DNA of 18,999 nt from Oscillospiraceae bacterium (GTDB lineage Bacteria > Bacillota > Clostridia > Oscillospirales > Ruminococcaceae), in the NCBI GenBank assembly GCA_015067125.1, contig SVNB01000021.1, positions 1-18,999 on the forward strand, written 5' to 3'. Below, one piece after another: positions 1 through 6,235 of this stretch. Made by a program: the position numbers and the translations under genes. Every line of letters starts with the position of its first letter. Position 1 is the first letter of the stretch. The notes under the pieces are model-generated. The model saw nothing but the letters and a program-made list of their open reading frames with translations. It ran no database searches and was not told the DNA's origin.

Positions 1-1
1 A

Positions 2-217
2 TATACAAAAAGTCACAAGGTATGCGGCATTGCCGGTCTTTGGCTTTGCGATTGCGAAACCGCCGCCAGAAAACTGGAATACCGTATAAAGCGCCTTGAA
101 AAGGCAAAAAAACTTGCCCTTTTGCAAAACCCGGAAAAAATCCCGGAGTTTTTTCCGGAACTTGCGGAATATTCCATAACGCCGGATACCGAAATAAAAT
201 TTGAAGACTGCATATAA
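2..217 (+). CDS. GIY-YIG nuclease-like protein, C-terminal part (truncated by window edge)
   Basis: An open frame enters from the left edge and ends at TAA 215-217, leaving 71 residues. It contains ARKLEYRIKRLEKAKKLAL, which resembles the C-terminal helix of small GIY-YIG proteins of the UvrC/YhbQ type, where a K/R-x-E-x-x-I-K pattern is typical. The GIY-YIG catalytic core itself would lie upstream and is not visible, so nuclease activity is inferred from the tail only. The gene runs straight into a strong hairpin with a T-tract, so it is the last gene of its transcript. Confidence 0.7.
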   Translation, partial: YTKSHKVCGIAGLWLCDCETAARKLEYRIKRLEKAKKLALLQNPEKIPEFFPELAEYSITPDTEIKFEDCI

Positions 218-220
218 AAA

Positions 221-249
221 AGACGCTTCCTGCCGAAGCGTCTTTTTTG
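221..249 (+). terminator. Intrinsic terminator after the GIY-YIG gene
   Basis: AGACGCTTC (221-229) pairs perfectly with GAAGCGTCT (235-243) around a five-base loop, followed by a run of T. It starts four bases after the stop codon. Repeat block R1 begins just beyond it. Confidence 0.85.
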
Positions 250-259
250 CACCCGCCGT

Positions 260-530
260 TTTTGAACGGTCTTGACCGTTCCGCAAAGCAACCGAATTAC
301 CGTAGGGCGGGGGCTTTGCTCCCGCCGCAAACAAGTAACCCGAAGGGCAGCCTTCCCCTTGAGGGGAAGGCGTCTGCGGAGCAGACGGATGAGGTGTTTT
401 TGTAAAAACCGGTAATAAAAAAAGAATCCCCCAGTCTTTTTTAACCGCAGGCGGTTAAAAAATCCAGCCCCCTTTAGGCAAGGGGGCCTTTTTTGGGCGG
501 CCACACGGGGCCGCCCCTACGCCTATTCAA
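260..530 (+). repeat. Mosaic palindromic repeat block R1
   Basis: A chain of imperfect palindromes with no gene. In order: GAACGGTC/GACCGTTC (264-281); a CGGGGGCTTTGCTCCCG hairpin around 307-325; CCTTCCCC/GGGGAAGG; GTCTGC-gga-GCAGAC (372-386); a GTTTTTGTAAAAAC hairpin; TTTTTTAACCGC/GCGGTTAAAAAA (437-462); CCCCCTTTAGGCAAGGGGG; and GGGCGGCC/GGCCGCCC (495-516). The same modules recur near 2656, 4174, 9597, 11806, 12716 and 15470. It lies between two convergent genes, so some hairpins may also serve as terminators for the lipoprotein gene. Confidence 0.85.
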
Positions 531-546
531 TAAACCGCGCCGGATT

Positions 547-2235
547 TTAAGATTCTTCGTCTTTTTCCATGCGGTCTTTCCAGCCTTCCATAAGTTCGTT
601 TATAAAGCCTTTTCTGTCATCGTCGCTCCAGGTTTCCATGCCGAAAAAATCCATAAGTTCTTCGGCCAGAACGTCTTCGCTCCAGTCACCGGGAAAAGCA
701 ATGCTCATATCCGGAACCCAGCTGCCGGAAGCATAATATTCCGCCACTCTTGCGGTAAGGGATTTTTCAAGCCGGTGGCTGGGAACAAATTCCGTATTGA
801 TGCCGGGAGTTTCTTCGTTTTCGCCCATGGGGTTTTCTTCGGCAGAGGAGCCTTCTGCCAAGGATCCGGAACTTTTCTTTTCGATCCCCGCTCTTTCTTT
901 TCCTTCAATTCCGGGTTCGGAAGAATTTTCCAAAGCGGAATTTTCGCTTTCCGGCCGGGATTCCGTATTTTCTTCCGTATTGCTGGCAGTGTATTCAAAA
1001 CTGTGGGGAATACCGCCAAAAGCGGAAGAATACGCGGTTTTGCCTTCGTCGTCCTCATAAAGCCAGCTGATAAAATCCTTTGCGGCGGAAGAAAGTTCTT
1101 TGGAAGCGTTGGGGTTTACCGCAAAGTAATAGCGGCTTCCGATGACGATGGAGCGGTCAAGTTTTTCCGCACTCATGCCGGAAGCTGTGATGTCGCTTTC
1201 CGAAACGGGAAGTTTAAAAGGCATAATATCAAGGTCTGTGCCGAATCCTTCGGAAGATTTTTCAAAATCCGCCGCGTCAGAAGTTCCGCCCGGATAGAAA
1301 AGCGCGTTTCCGCGGGTAAAAAGATCAATGGCGGTGGAATAGTTGTAATCTCCGCCGGAAAATTCTTCCCCTCTGGAAATACTGCCTTCCGCGCCGGCAA
1401 TGCTTTTGGTATGCAGGTCAAGCACTTCTGTAAAAGCAGAAAGCAGGTCTTTCATTCCGCCGATATCAGTTTCGTTTGCGCTGATAATATCATAGCGGCT
1501 TGCAAATTTTGCCGCAAGGGCGGTGCTTAAAATAGCTTTTGCCGCTTCGGCGCTTTCGTAATTTAAAGAAAACACACCGGTAAGGTTTGCGGCTTTTCCG
1601 GTTTTGTCTTCAGCAAAGGTATATTCTGTTCCGTTAACGGTAATTTTTGCGGCAGAGGGAGAAGAAATATAGGTATCCACCGCCGCGCAAAAACCTTCAA
1701 ATTCTGTAAAGGAGCAGTTTTTAAGATCTCTTGAAAGAGAAACGGCGTTTTCCTCGCCAAAAAGCGCGGCAAGCATTTCTCTGTCAAAAATATAGCCGTA
1801 ACCCTCAAGCATAAGCGGAATTCCGTAACTGCCAAGGCCGTTGCTGTTAAGCTGAAGTCCGGCCGGAATTTTGGAAATCACTCCGGAAAAACCAAGGTCA
1901 TTCATAAGGTCGGCAAAAAATCCGCCGCTGTGCATACCGGAAAGATCGCTTTTTGTATCCACAACAAAAAGTGCCCCGCCGGATTCGGCTTCCGAAAAAA
2001 CGCCGCCGCTTGCAAGCTGGGAAGTAACTTTTTTGCCCGTGGAGCGGGAATATTCTTCCGCAAGCGCCATAAGCCCTTCAGAAAGTTCGGTGTTGTTGTG
2101 ATAAATAACAAGTTCGTCTTCTTCCATAACGTCGGAATTACTGTTCGGGTCCTCTTCGCTTCTGTTCATGCATCCGGAAAAGGAAAAAAGCATAACAAAA
2201 GCCAAAGCGGCCGCAATAATACGCTTTATCTGCAT
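547..2235 (-). CDS. Extracellular solute-binding lipoprotein (family 1-like)
   Basis: A 562-residue protein with a lipoprotein signal: basic MQIKR, a hydrophobic stretch 6-19, then FSGC with the lipidated Cys at 22. The F at -3 is unusual but tolerated. The mature part has the pattern of ABC-type family 1 binding proteins: an early ELVIYHNN strand, an LxSNGLGSYGIPLMLEGYGYIFDR-like hinge region near 130-152, and a YFAVNP strand followed by an FISWLY helix near 370-393. It is longer than the usual 400-450 residues, partly because of a Glu/Ser-rich low-complexity insert at about 416-484. No permease or ATPase gene is adjacent, so the partner transporter and the ligand are unknown. Other roles, such as a sensor or surface protein, remain possible. 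The start has AAAGGA about ten bases upstream. Confidence 0.8.
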   Translation of the reverse strand: MQIKRIIAAALAFVMLFSFSGCMNRSEEDPNSNSDVMEEDELVIYHNNTELSEGLMALAEEYSRSTGKKVTSQLASGGVFSEAESGGALFVVDTKSDLSGMHSGGFFADLMNDLGFSGVISKIPAGLQLNSNGLGSYGIPLMLEGYGYIFDREMLAALFGEENAVSLSRDLKNCSFTEFEGFCAAVDTYISSPSAAKITVNGTEYTFAEDKTGKAANLTGVFSLNYESAEAAKAILSTALAAKFASRYDIISANETDIGGMKDLLSAFTEVLDLHTKSIAGAEGSISRGEEFSGGDYNYSTAIDLFTRGNALFYPGGTSDAADFEKSSEGFGTDLDIMPFKLPVSESDITASGMSAEKLDRSIVIGSRYYFAVNPNASKELSSAAKDFISWLYEDDEGKTAYSSAFGGIPHSFEYTASNTEENTESRPESENSALENSSEPGIEGKERAGIEKKSSGSLAEGSSAEENPMGENEETPGINTEFVPSHRLEKSLTARVAEYYASGSWVPDMSIAFPGDWSEDVLAEELMDFFGMETWSDDDRKGFINELMEGWKDRMEKDEES

Positions 2236-2314
2236 TTTCGCATCATTCCTTTCGATATTTTTGAGATTAGTTTCTGCAAAAAATCCAAAAATATCAGCGC
2301 AAACAAAAATTTGC

Positions 2315-2343
2315 TTGACACTCTTTATTTATAATGATAAAAT
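2315..2343 (+). promoter_or_regulatory. Sigma-A-type promoter upstream of tRNA-Leu(CAG)
   Basis: TTGACA (2315-2320), a 17-base spacer and TAAAAT (2338-2343). It is the best promoter match ahead of the tRNA and would give a leader of about 100 nt to be removed during maturation. The leader contains a small CGGCT...AGCCG hairpin near 2409-2427. No convincing promoter for the divergent lipoprotein gene was found in 2236-2314. Confidence 0.6.
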
Positions 2344-2453
2344 GATTAATGCTAATGCGGAATTGACGAAAGCAAAGTAAGATTTATCTGAAAAAAGTAG
2401 TCCCGCCCCGGCTTTTTCGGCAGCCGTGTAAAAATTTGTGCCGATATATAATT

Positions 2454-2540
2454 GCGGATGTGGCGGAATCGGCAGACGCGCTGGATTCAGGTTCCAGTGG
2501 TGGCAACACCTTGTGGGTTCAAGTCCCATCATCCGCACCA
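2454..2540 (+). tRNA. tRNA-Leu (anticodon CAG)
   Basis: The 87-base gene folds as a class II tRNA. The acceptor is GCGGATG (2454-2460) paired with CATCCGC (2530-2536), followed by A and an encoded CCA (2537-2540). The anticodon stem-loop CTGGA-TTCAGGT-TCCAG places CAG at 2488-2490, reading CUG. A long variable arm (GTGGTGGCAACACC region) is typical of leucine tRNAs. The T-arm is GTGGG-TTCAAGT-CCCAT (2513-2529). A terminator follows at once. Confidence 0.95.
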
Positions 2541-2543
2541 AAA

Positions 2544-2577
2544 AACAAGGTACAGCGTTGCTGTACCTTGTTTTTTT
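2544..2577 (+). terminator. Intrinsic terminator of tRNA-Leu(CAG)
   Basis: AACAAGGTACAGC (2544-2556) pairs perfectly with 2560-2572 around a three-base loop, followed by a run of T to 2577. It begins three bases after the CCA end. Just beyond it (2584-2597) lies an inverted copy of the tRNA T-arm. Confidence 0.9.
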
Positions 2578-2583
2578 ATCAAA

Positions 2584-2604
2584 ATGGGACTTGAACCAAA
2601 CCGG
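2584..2604 (+). repeat. Inverted copy of the tRNA-Leu(CAG) T-arm plus AAACCGGA tail
   Basis: Bases 2584-2597 are the exact reverse complement of tRNA bases 2516-2529 (14 of 14), covering the T-loop and the 3' half of the T-stem. They are followed by AAACCGGA. A similar element with the same tail follows the other leucine tRNA at 17599-17618, where the T-arm part matches that tRNA instead. Function unknown. Confidence 0.7.
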
Positions 2605-2655
2605 AGTACAATATAAATTGAAAGTGGAAAATTGACAATTAAATTTTTCAAATTT

Positions 2656-2925
2656 ACCGTAGGGACGGATATTATCCACCCATTTGTTATAACACCGTAG
2701 GGAACGGTCTTGACCGTTCCGCAAGGCTACCAATTTACAGTAGGGCGGGGGCTTTGCTCCCGCCGCAAACAAGTAACCCGGAGGGCAGCCTTCCCCTTGA
2801 GTGGAAGGTGTCTGCGTAGCAGACGGATGAGGTGTTTTTGCAAAAACCGGTAATAAAAAAAGAATCCCCCAGTCACGCCTTTTTTCGGGCGGCCACGCAG
2901 GGCCGCCCCTGCAACCTTTTCGTTA
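2656..2925 (+). repeat. Mosaic palindromic repeat block R2
   Basis: Same modules and order as R1: a CCGTAGGGACGGAT piece at 2657-2670, GGAACGGTC/GACCGTTCC near 2700-2720, the CGGGGGCTTTGCTCCCG hairpin, CCTTCCCC...GGAAGG (one base off), GTCTGC-gta-GCAGAC (2810-2824), GTTTTTGCAAAAAC, and GGGCGGCC/GGCCGCCC (near 2888-2910). The segment from about 2735 to 2875 is nearly identical to R1 from about 297 to 437. The stretch 2541-2985 holds no gene. Confidence 0.85.
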
Positions 2926-2985
2926 AACGCACTGGTAATTTATAAAAAAACATGAGTATTTTTTACGCATTTTGCTGTTTTCCTA

Positions 2986-3015
2986 TTGACAAACTATATC
3001 GTCGTGCGATATAGT
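2986..3015 (+). promoter_or_regulatory. Promoter of the padR operon
   Basis: TTGACA (2986-2991), an 18-base spacer and TATAGT (3010-3015). The spacer and -10 box are covered by the first palindromic operator, so regulator binding would block RNA polymerase. Confidence 0.75.
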
Positions 3016-3052
3016 TATATCGTAAACCGATATAACGGCAAAAGATATATCG
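2993..3052. promoter_or_regulatory. Tandem palindromic operators, probable PadR autoregulatory sites
   Basis: Two perfect inverted repeats with the same five-base spacing: ACTATATCG-n5-CGATATAGT (2993-3015) and TTATATCG-n5-CGATATAA (3015-3035). A third half-site, GATATATCG, lies near 3044-3052. The shared core is TATATCG-n5-CGATATA. Position over the promoter and next to a PadR gene suggests autorepression; that binding is an inference. Confidence 0.7.
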
Positions 3053-3068
3053 AAAGGGGAAATGAAAA

Positions 3069-3386
3069 ATGGAAAATATAGCCCTTACCGAAGCGGTTTT
3101 TTATATTCTGCTTTCGCTTGAAAAACCTTTGCATGGCTATGGAATTATGCAGAATGCGGAAAAACTTTCTTCCGGGCGGGTTCGCCTTGCCGCCGGAACC
3201 CTTTACGGCGCAATTAATACCCTGCTGGAAAAGCACTGGATTGCCGCCGTTCCCGGAGAAAGCGGCGACCGCAAAAAGGAATATGTTATCACCGAACTTG
3301 GAAAAACCGCCGTTCTTGCGGAGCTGGACCGCCTGCGCGAACTTGTTAAAAACGGCGAGGAACTTACAGGAGGCTGGAATAAATGA
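3069..3386 (+). CDS. PadR family transcriptional regulator
   Basis: A 105-residue winged-helix protein. The N-terminal part LTEAVFYILLSLEKPLHGYG, then LAAGTLYGAINTLLEKHWI and the wing RKKEYVITELG, match the PadR family closely (LxxLxxxPxHGY, GTLYxxLxxLxxxG/W, KxYxLTxxG). It probably binds the palindromes at 2993-3052 as a dimer. The start has AAAGGGGA eight bases upstream. Its stop overlaps the next start by four bases (ATGA at 3383), so the pair is translationally coupled. PadR/DUF2812 pairs are common in Clostridia; the inducing signal is unknown. Confidence 0.92.
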   Translation: MENIALTEAVFYILLSLEKPLHGYGIMQNAEKLSSGRVRLAAGTLYGAINTLLEKHWIAAVPGESGDRKKEYVITELGKTAVLAELDRLRELVKNGEELTGGWNK

Positions 3387-3922
3387 GAAAATACGTAAAA
3401 AAGATATTCTGGGCGTGGGAAGTGGAAAAAGAGGAGCACTGGCTTAACGAAATGAGCGCAAAAGGTCTTGCTCTTGTGGATTATTCCTGGTGCCGCTATG
3501 CCTTTGAAGAATGTGAGCCCGGCGAATACAGTTATAAAATACAGCTTCTGGAACACAGCCCTAATCATCCGGAAAGCGAACAGTATATCCGCTTTATGGA
3601 AGAAACCGGCGCCGAGCAGGTTGCACAGTATATAAACTGGGTATATTTCAGAAAAAAGACCGCCGAAGGACCTTTCGAACTTTTCTCGGATATAGAATCC
3701 AGACTGCGCCATCTTATTCTTATTAAAAAACTGCTTTTGCCTTTTGGCATTTTAAATCTTGCCGTAGCGTTTATGAACTTTATAAATTTTGGAATCAATG
3801 CTCCGGACCTTTTATGGGTACCTTTTATTAATTTAGCCTGCGCTGCTTTTCTGATATTCGGTGTGGCGCATATTCAGAAAAAAATAAAAAAACTTAAAAA
3901 AGAACACGCGATAATGGAGTGA
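3383..3922 (+). CDS. DUF2812 domain membrane protein
   Basis: A 179-residue protein with a soluble N-terminal domain. It opens with FWAWEVEKEEHWLNEMSAKG, the typical DUF2812 signature (W..E..WL..MA..G..L), and carries a VYFRKK segment at 87-92. Two membrane helices follow at about 115-137 and 142-164, then a Lys-rich tail. Members usually sit directly after a PadR regulator, as here, with a four-base overlap. The molecular role of the family is not known; a membrane stress or envelope function controlled by PadR is only an inference. Confidence 0.85.
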   Translation: MRKYVKKIFWAWEVEKEEHWLNEMSAKGLALVDYSWCRYAFEECEPGEYSYKIQLLEHSPNHPESEQYIRFMEETGAEQVAQYINWVYFRKKTAEGPFELFSDIESRLRHLILIKKLLLPFGILNLAVAFMNFINFGINAPDLLWVPFINLACAAFLIFGVAHIQKKIKKLKKEHAIME

Positions 3923-3929
3923 CAGCCGT

Positions 3930-4187
3930 ATGACGGAATTTATAAAAGAGGCATTGCCTTTTATTCTGATAGGGTTATCCCTTGGGATTTTCTTTGGTGC
4001 GTATTCGATAAAACATAAAAAGAAAAAAGATGAAAACGAATGGGATTTTTCCGCCATGGGCCCGCTTTTCGGCGTGGCAATAGGCGTTGCCGTCGGCACT
4101 GTTAATGAAAGCATTGGCGCCGGCCTTGGAGCGGGCATCGGAATGTTCATCGGCAGCATAATTGAATTTATTGCCGCAAACAAGTAA
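3930..4187 (+). CDS. Small glycine-rich membrane protein
   Basis: An 85-residue protein, third gene of the padR operon. It has one helix at about 8-28 and a Gly-zipper-like hydrophobic half (GVAIGVAVGTV...GAGLGAGIGMFIGS, about 47-76), separated by the KHKKKKDENEW loop. GGAGTGA lies seven bases before the ATG. The last codons GCC GCA AAC AAG TAA are identical to the start of repeat module B as seen at 2763-2777 and 4482-4496, so the repeat supplies the C-terminus and stop codon. No specific function recognised. Confidence 0.75.
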   Translation: MTEFIKEALPFILIGLSLGIFFGAYSIKHKKKKDENEWDFSAMGPLFGVAIGVAVGTVNESIGAGLGAGIGMFIGSIIEFIAANK

Positions 4188-4742
4188 CCCGGAGGGTAGC
4201 CTTCCCAGAGGGGAAGGTGGATTTTTCGCCAAAGGCGAAAAAGACGAAAGAGGGATTATCAGGCAACCCGGAGGGCAGCCTTCATTTAGGCAAGGAAGCC
4301 GAATTACCCACCGTAGGGAACGCTGTCCTCAGCGTTCCGAAAAAACGGACCGTCGGGGACGACGGTCCCTACAGAAAGCCTACATTGTGTAAAAAAGGCC
4401 AAATCGCTCACTGTAAGGAACGGTCCTGACCGTTCCGCAAAACAAAGCAACCAATTTACTGTAGGGCGGGGGCTTTGCTCCCGCCGCAAACAAGTAACCC
4501 AGAGGGCAGCCTTCCCAGAGGGGAAGGTGGCACGGCGTAGCCGTGACGGATGAGGGATAACCAGGGGAACCCGGAGGGCAACCTTCCCAGAGGGGAAGGT
4601 ATCTGCGGAGCAGACGGATGAGGTGTTTTTGCAAAAACCGGTAATAAAAAAAGAATCCCCCAATCTTTTTTAACCGCAATCGGTTAAAAAATCCAGCCCC
4701 CTTTAGGCAAGGGGGCATTTTTTGGCGGCCGCCCACAGGGCG
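4174..4742 (+). repeat. Mosaic palindromic repeat block R3 (largest)
   Basis: Several complete modules in series: an AACCCGGAGGG...CCTTCCCAGAGGGGAAGG unit, the GGGAACGCTGTCCTCAGCGTTCC hairpin with the GGACCGTCGGGGACGACGGTCC hairpin (about 4312-4375), GGAACGGTCCTGACCGTTCC (near 4419), CGGGGGCTTTGCTCCCG (about 4466-4482), CACGGC-gta-GCCGTG (4531-4545), TCTGC-gga-GCAGA (4602-4614), TTTTTTAACCG/CGGTTAAAAAA (4666-4691), CCCCCTTTAGGCAAGGGGG, and a partial GGCGGCC piece. It separates two convergent operons and contains no gene. Confidence 0.85.
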
Positions 4743-4785
4743 TTTTTAAAAACAGACCTGCATAAATAAAATTACTGCCCAAATA

Positions 4786-4819
4786 AAAACAGCGAGCACG
4801 GCTTGGTGCTCGCTGTTTT
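4786..4819. terminator. Bidirectional terminator ending the secA operon
   Basis: AAAACAGCGAGCAC (4786-4799) pairs perfectly with 4806-4819 around a six-base loop. A and T runs on both sides let it work in both directions. It lies three bases from the end of the leftward P-loop kinase gene. Confidence 0.85.
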
Positions 4820-4821
4820 GT

Positions 4822-5346
4822 TTATATTGTTTTTAAAATTTTTTCAATATCAAAATCCGCTTCGCCGTTTATAATAACGGCGTTTTCCTCGGTCGGCCTT
4901 TCAAAACCACGCCAGTACGTTTCTATTTCTTCTTCAGAAACAGGCAGGTTATCCGGACCGTTTTTGCCCGCCCTTTCCGCAAGGCGGCGTTTGAGCACCG
5001 GCAAATCCGTTTTTATCCATAAAAGCACCGGTTCTCCTCCGCAGGATTCTATATACCTGCGAAATTCTTCCCTTTGAGCACGCTTGCAAAAGGGCATATC
5101 CACGCTGCATGGGCGCTTTTCTGCACAAAAATTCGCCACCCGTGCTCGGATTCGTTTTATGGCTTCACCGTAAAGCGCTTCCTTGTGCTCGTCAGAAAGG
5201 ATATCCGCAAGAACGTAATAATCCGGCCAAAGCTCCTCGTCTATAGAAAGTCTGGGAATTCCCTTAAGGGCAAGTTTTTTTGCAAAGCAGCTTTTTCCGC
5301 TGCCGGAAATTCCGCAAACCATGTATATTTTAGTCCTGTTTTCCAT
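4822..5346 (-). CDS. P-loop kinase/ATPase of the AAA_33 (zeta toxin-like) type
   Basis: A 174-residue protein from the chosen start MENRTKIYMVCGISGSGKS. Walker A GISGSGKS is at 12-19 and LSIDEE follows in the position of the second acidic motif. A later LLWIKTDLPVLKRRLAER segment resembles the LID region of small-molecule kinases, and RGFERPTEEN lies near the end. Size and motif order fit single-domain AAA_33 ATPases; the substrate is unknown. It is the last gene of the secA operon. The chosen start has AGGCGGTG upstream, one mismatch from AGGAGGTG. Alternatives in frame are the ATG at 5376, which adds 10 residues and has GAGGCGG inside a hairpin, and the ATG at 5406, which overlaps the ttcA stop. 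Confidence 0.75.
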   Translation of the reverse strand: MENRTKIYMVCGISGSGKSCFAKKLALKGIPRLSIDEELWPDYYVLADILSDEHKEALYGEAIKRIRARVANFCAEKRPCSVDMPFCKRAQREEFRRYIESCGGEPVLLWIKTDLPVLKRRLAERAGKNGPDNLPVSEEEIETYWRGFERPTEENAVIINGEADFDIEKILKTI

Positions 5347-5379
5347 GTTTGAGCACCGCCTTTGAAAAACGGGCATATA

Positions 5380-5399
5380 ATATCCGCCTCTGCGGATAT
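5380..5399 (-). promoter_or_regulatory. Hairpin over a ribosome-binding site between ttcA and the kinase gene
   Basis: On the leftward mRNA, ATATCCGC and GCGGATAT form a perfect 8-bp stem with an AGAG loop. The sequence GAGGCGG before the in-frame ATG at 5376 lies in this loop and stem. The hairpin begins a few bases after the ttcA stop, so ribosomes finishing ttcA could open it. The effect on translation is inferred. Confidence 0.45.
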
Positions 5400-5405
5400 C
5401 CCGCA

Positions 5406-6182
5406 TTAAATTTTCGCGTATCTCTCCTGCGAATCGTCACCTTCCAGACCCCAGCCGCAGATGTTTCCGCGCTGCATGGCTCCCAAAAGCTTGTTCCTAA
5501 GGCAGTCATAGCCTTCTTCCTGCTCAAGGCGGTCGATAAGATTTTTTACGTGCTCACGCTCGGTGTGTTTATCCGCGGGGCAGCGGCTTTTTACTATGGG
5601 AAGATGCTCGTGATTCGCAATTTTTATAATCTCGTCCTCGTGGCAATAGATAAGCGGACGAATAACCGTTATTTCCTTGCGCGAAAGCCAGGTTACCGGC
5701 GAAAAACACCCTATTCTGCCTTCGTCAAAAAGGTTCATCACAAAAGTTTCCACGGCGTCTTCAAAATTATGGCCCAGCGCCATTTTGTTGCAGCCGTTTT
5801 CTTTTGCAACGTCGTGCAAAAGTCCCCTTCTCATTCTTGCGCAAAGGGAACAGGGATTTTTTTCTTTTCTGTCTTCAAAAATCACGTCGCCGATGTGCGT
5901 GCGCCGAAGATCCAGCTTTACATTTATACGCCTGCAAAGCTCCTCTATTTCGGAGTAATCGTTCGGCTTTCCGCCAAACTGCGGATCAAGACAGACGGCA
6001 ACTATCTCAAAATCAATGCCGATAAACCTGCGCAGGCCGGCAAGGCCGGCAAGCATGGCAACGGAATCTTTTCCGCCGGAAACACCCACGGCAATGCGGT
6101 CGTCGTTTTCTATCATGTTGTAATCTTCGATGGCTTTACGCATGGCGCCCATAAGTTTTTGCAAAGTGTTGTCGCCGGAAAT
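5406..6182 (-). CDS. ttcA: TtcA family tRNA 2-thiocytidine biosynthesis protein
   Basis: An N-type PP-loop ATPase. From the proposed start it is 258 residues, with SGGKDS at about 35-40, the PCSLC cysteine pair near 111 and 114, and a third Cys in KSRCPADKHTEREHVK near 201. These are the PP-loop and iron-sulfur cysteines expected of TtcA, which thiolates C32 of certain tRNAs. Start choice: AGGAGG (6195-6190) lies exactly seven bases before ATT (6182-6180), and this ATT gives (M)SGDNTLQKLMGAMRK, matching the length of TtcA N-termini. The first in-frame canonical-type start, TTG at 6164, has no ribosome-binding site. The start codon is therefore probably ATT, a rare initiator. Third gene of the secA operon. 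Confidence 0.88.
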   Translation of the reverse strand: MSGDNTLQKLMGAMRKAIEDYNMIENDDRIAVGVSGGKDSVAMLAGLAGLRRFIGIDFEIVAVCLDPQFGGKPNDYSEIEELCRRINVKLDLRRTHIGDVIFEDRKEKNPCSLCARMRRGLLHDVAKENGCNKMALGHNFEDAVETFVMNLFDEGRIGCFSPVTWLSRKEITVIRPLIYCHEDEIIKIANHEHLPIVKSRCPADKHTEREHVKNLIDRLEQEEGYDCLRNKLLGAMQRGNICGWGLEGDDSQERYAKI

Positions 6183-6235
6183 AATAATTCCTCCTCTTTT
6201 AAAGGGGTAACATGGGATTTTTAAAAATCCTGTTT

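Noticed and set aside
260..530. CRISPR array
   Set aside because: The repeats are palindromic modules in variable order without regular unique spacers, and no cas gene is present.
493..1530. 345-codon plus-strand frame
   Set aside because: It is antisense to the solute-binding lipoprotein, Phe/Gly-rich and without domain motifs or a ribosome-binding site.
2447..2452. TATAAT just before tRNA-Leu(CAG) as its -10 box
   Set aside because: It ends two bases before the mature tRNA start, too close for a promoter driving this tRNA.
2329..2772. Minus-strand frame across tRNA-Leu(CAG), with MGLEPTRCCHH-like text
   Set aside because: This is an antisense translation of the tRNA, a well known false protein type in databases.
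4304..4736. Frames of about 118 codons inside R3
   Set aside because: They consist of translated repeat modules (LPLWEGCPPG-like) and recur wherever the repeats occur.
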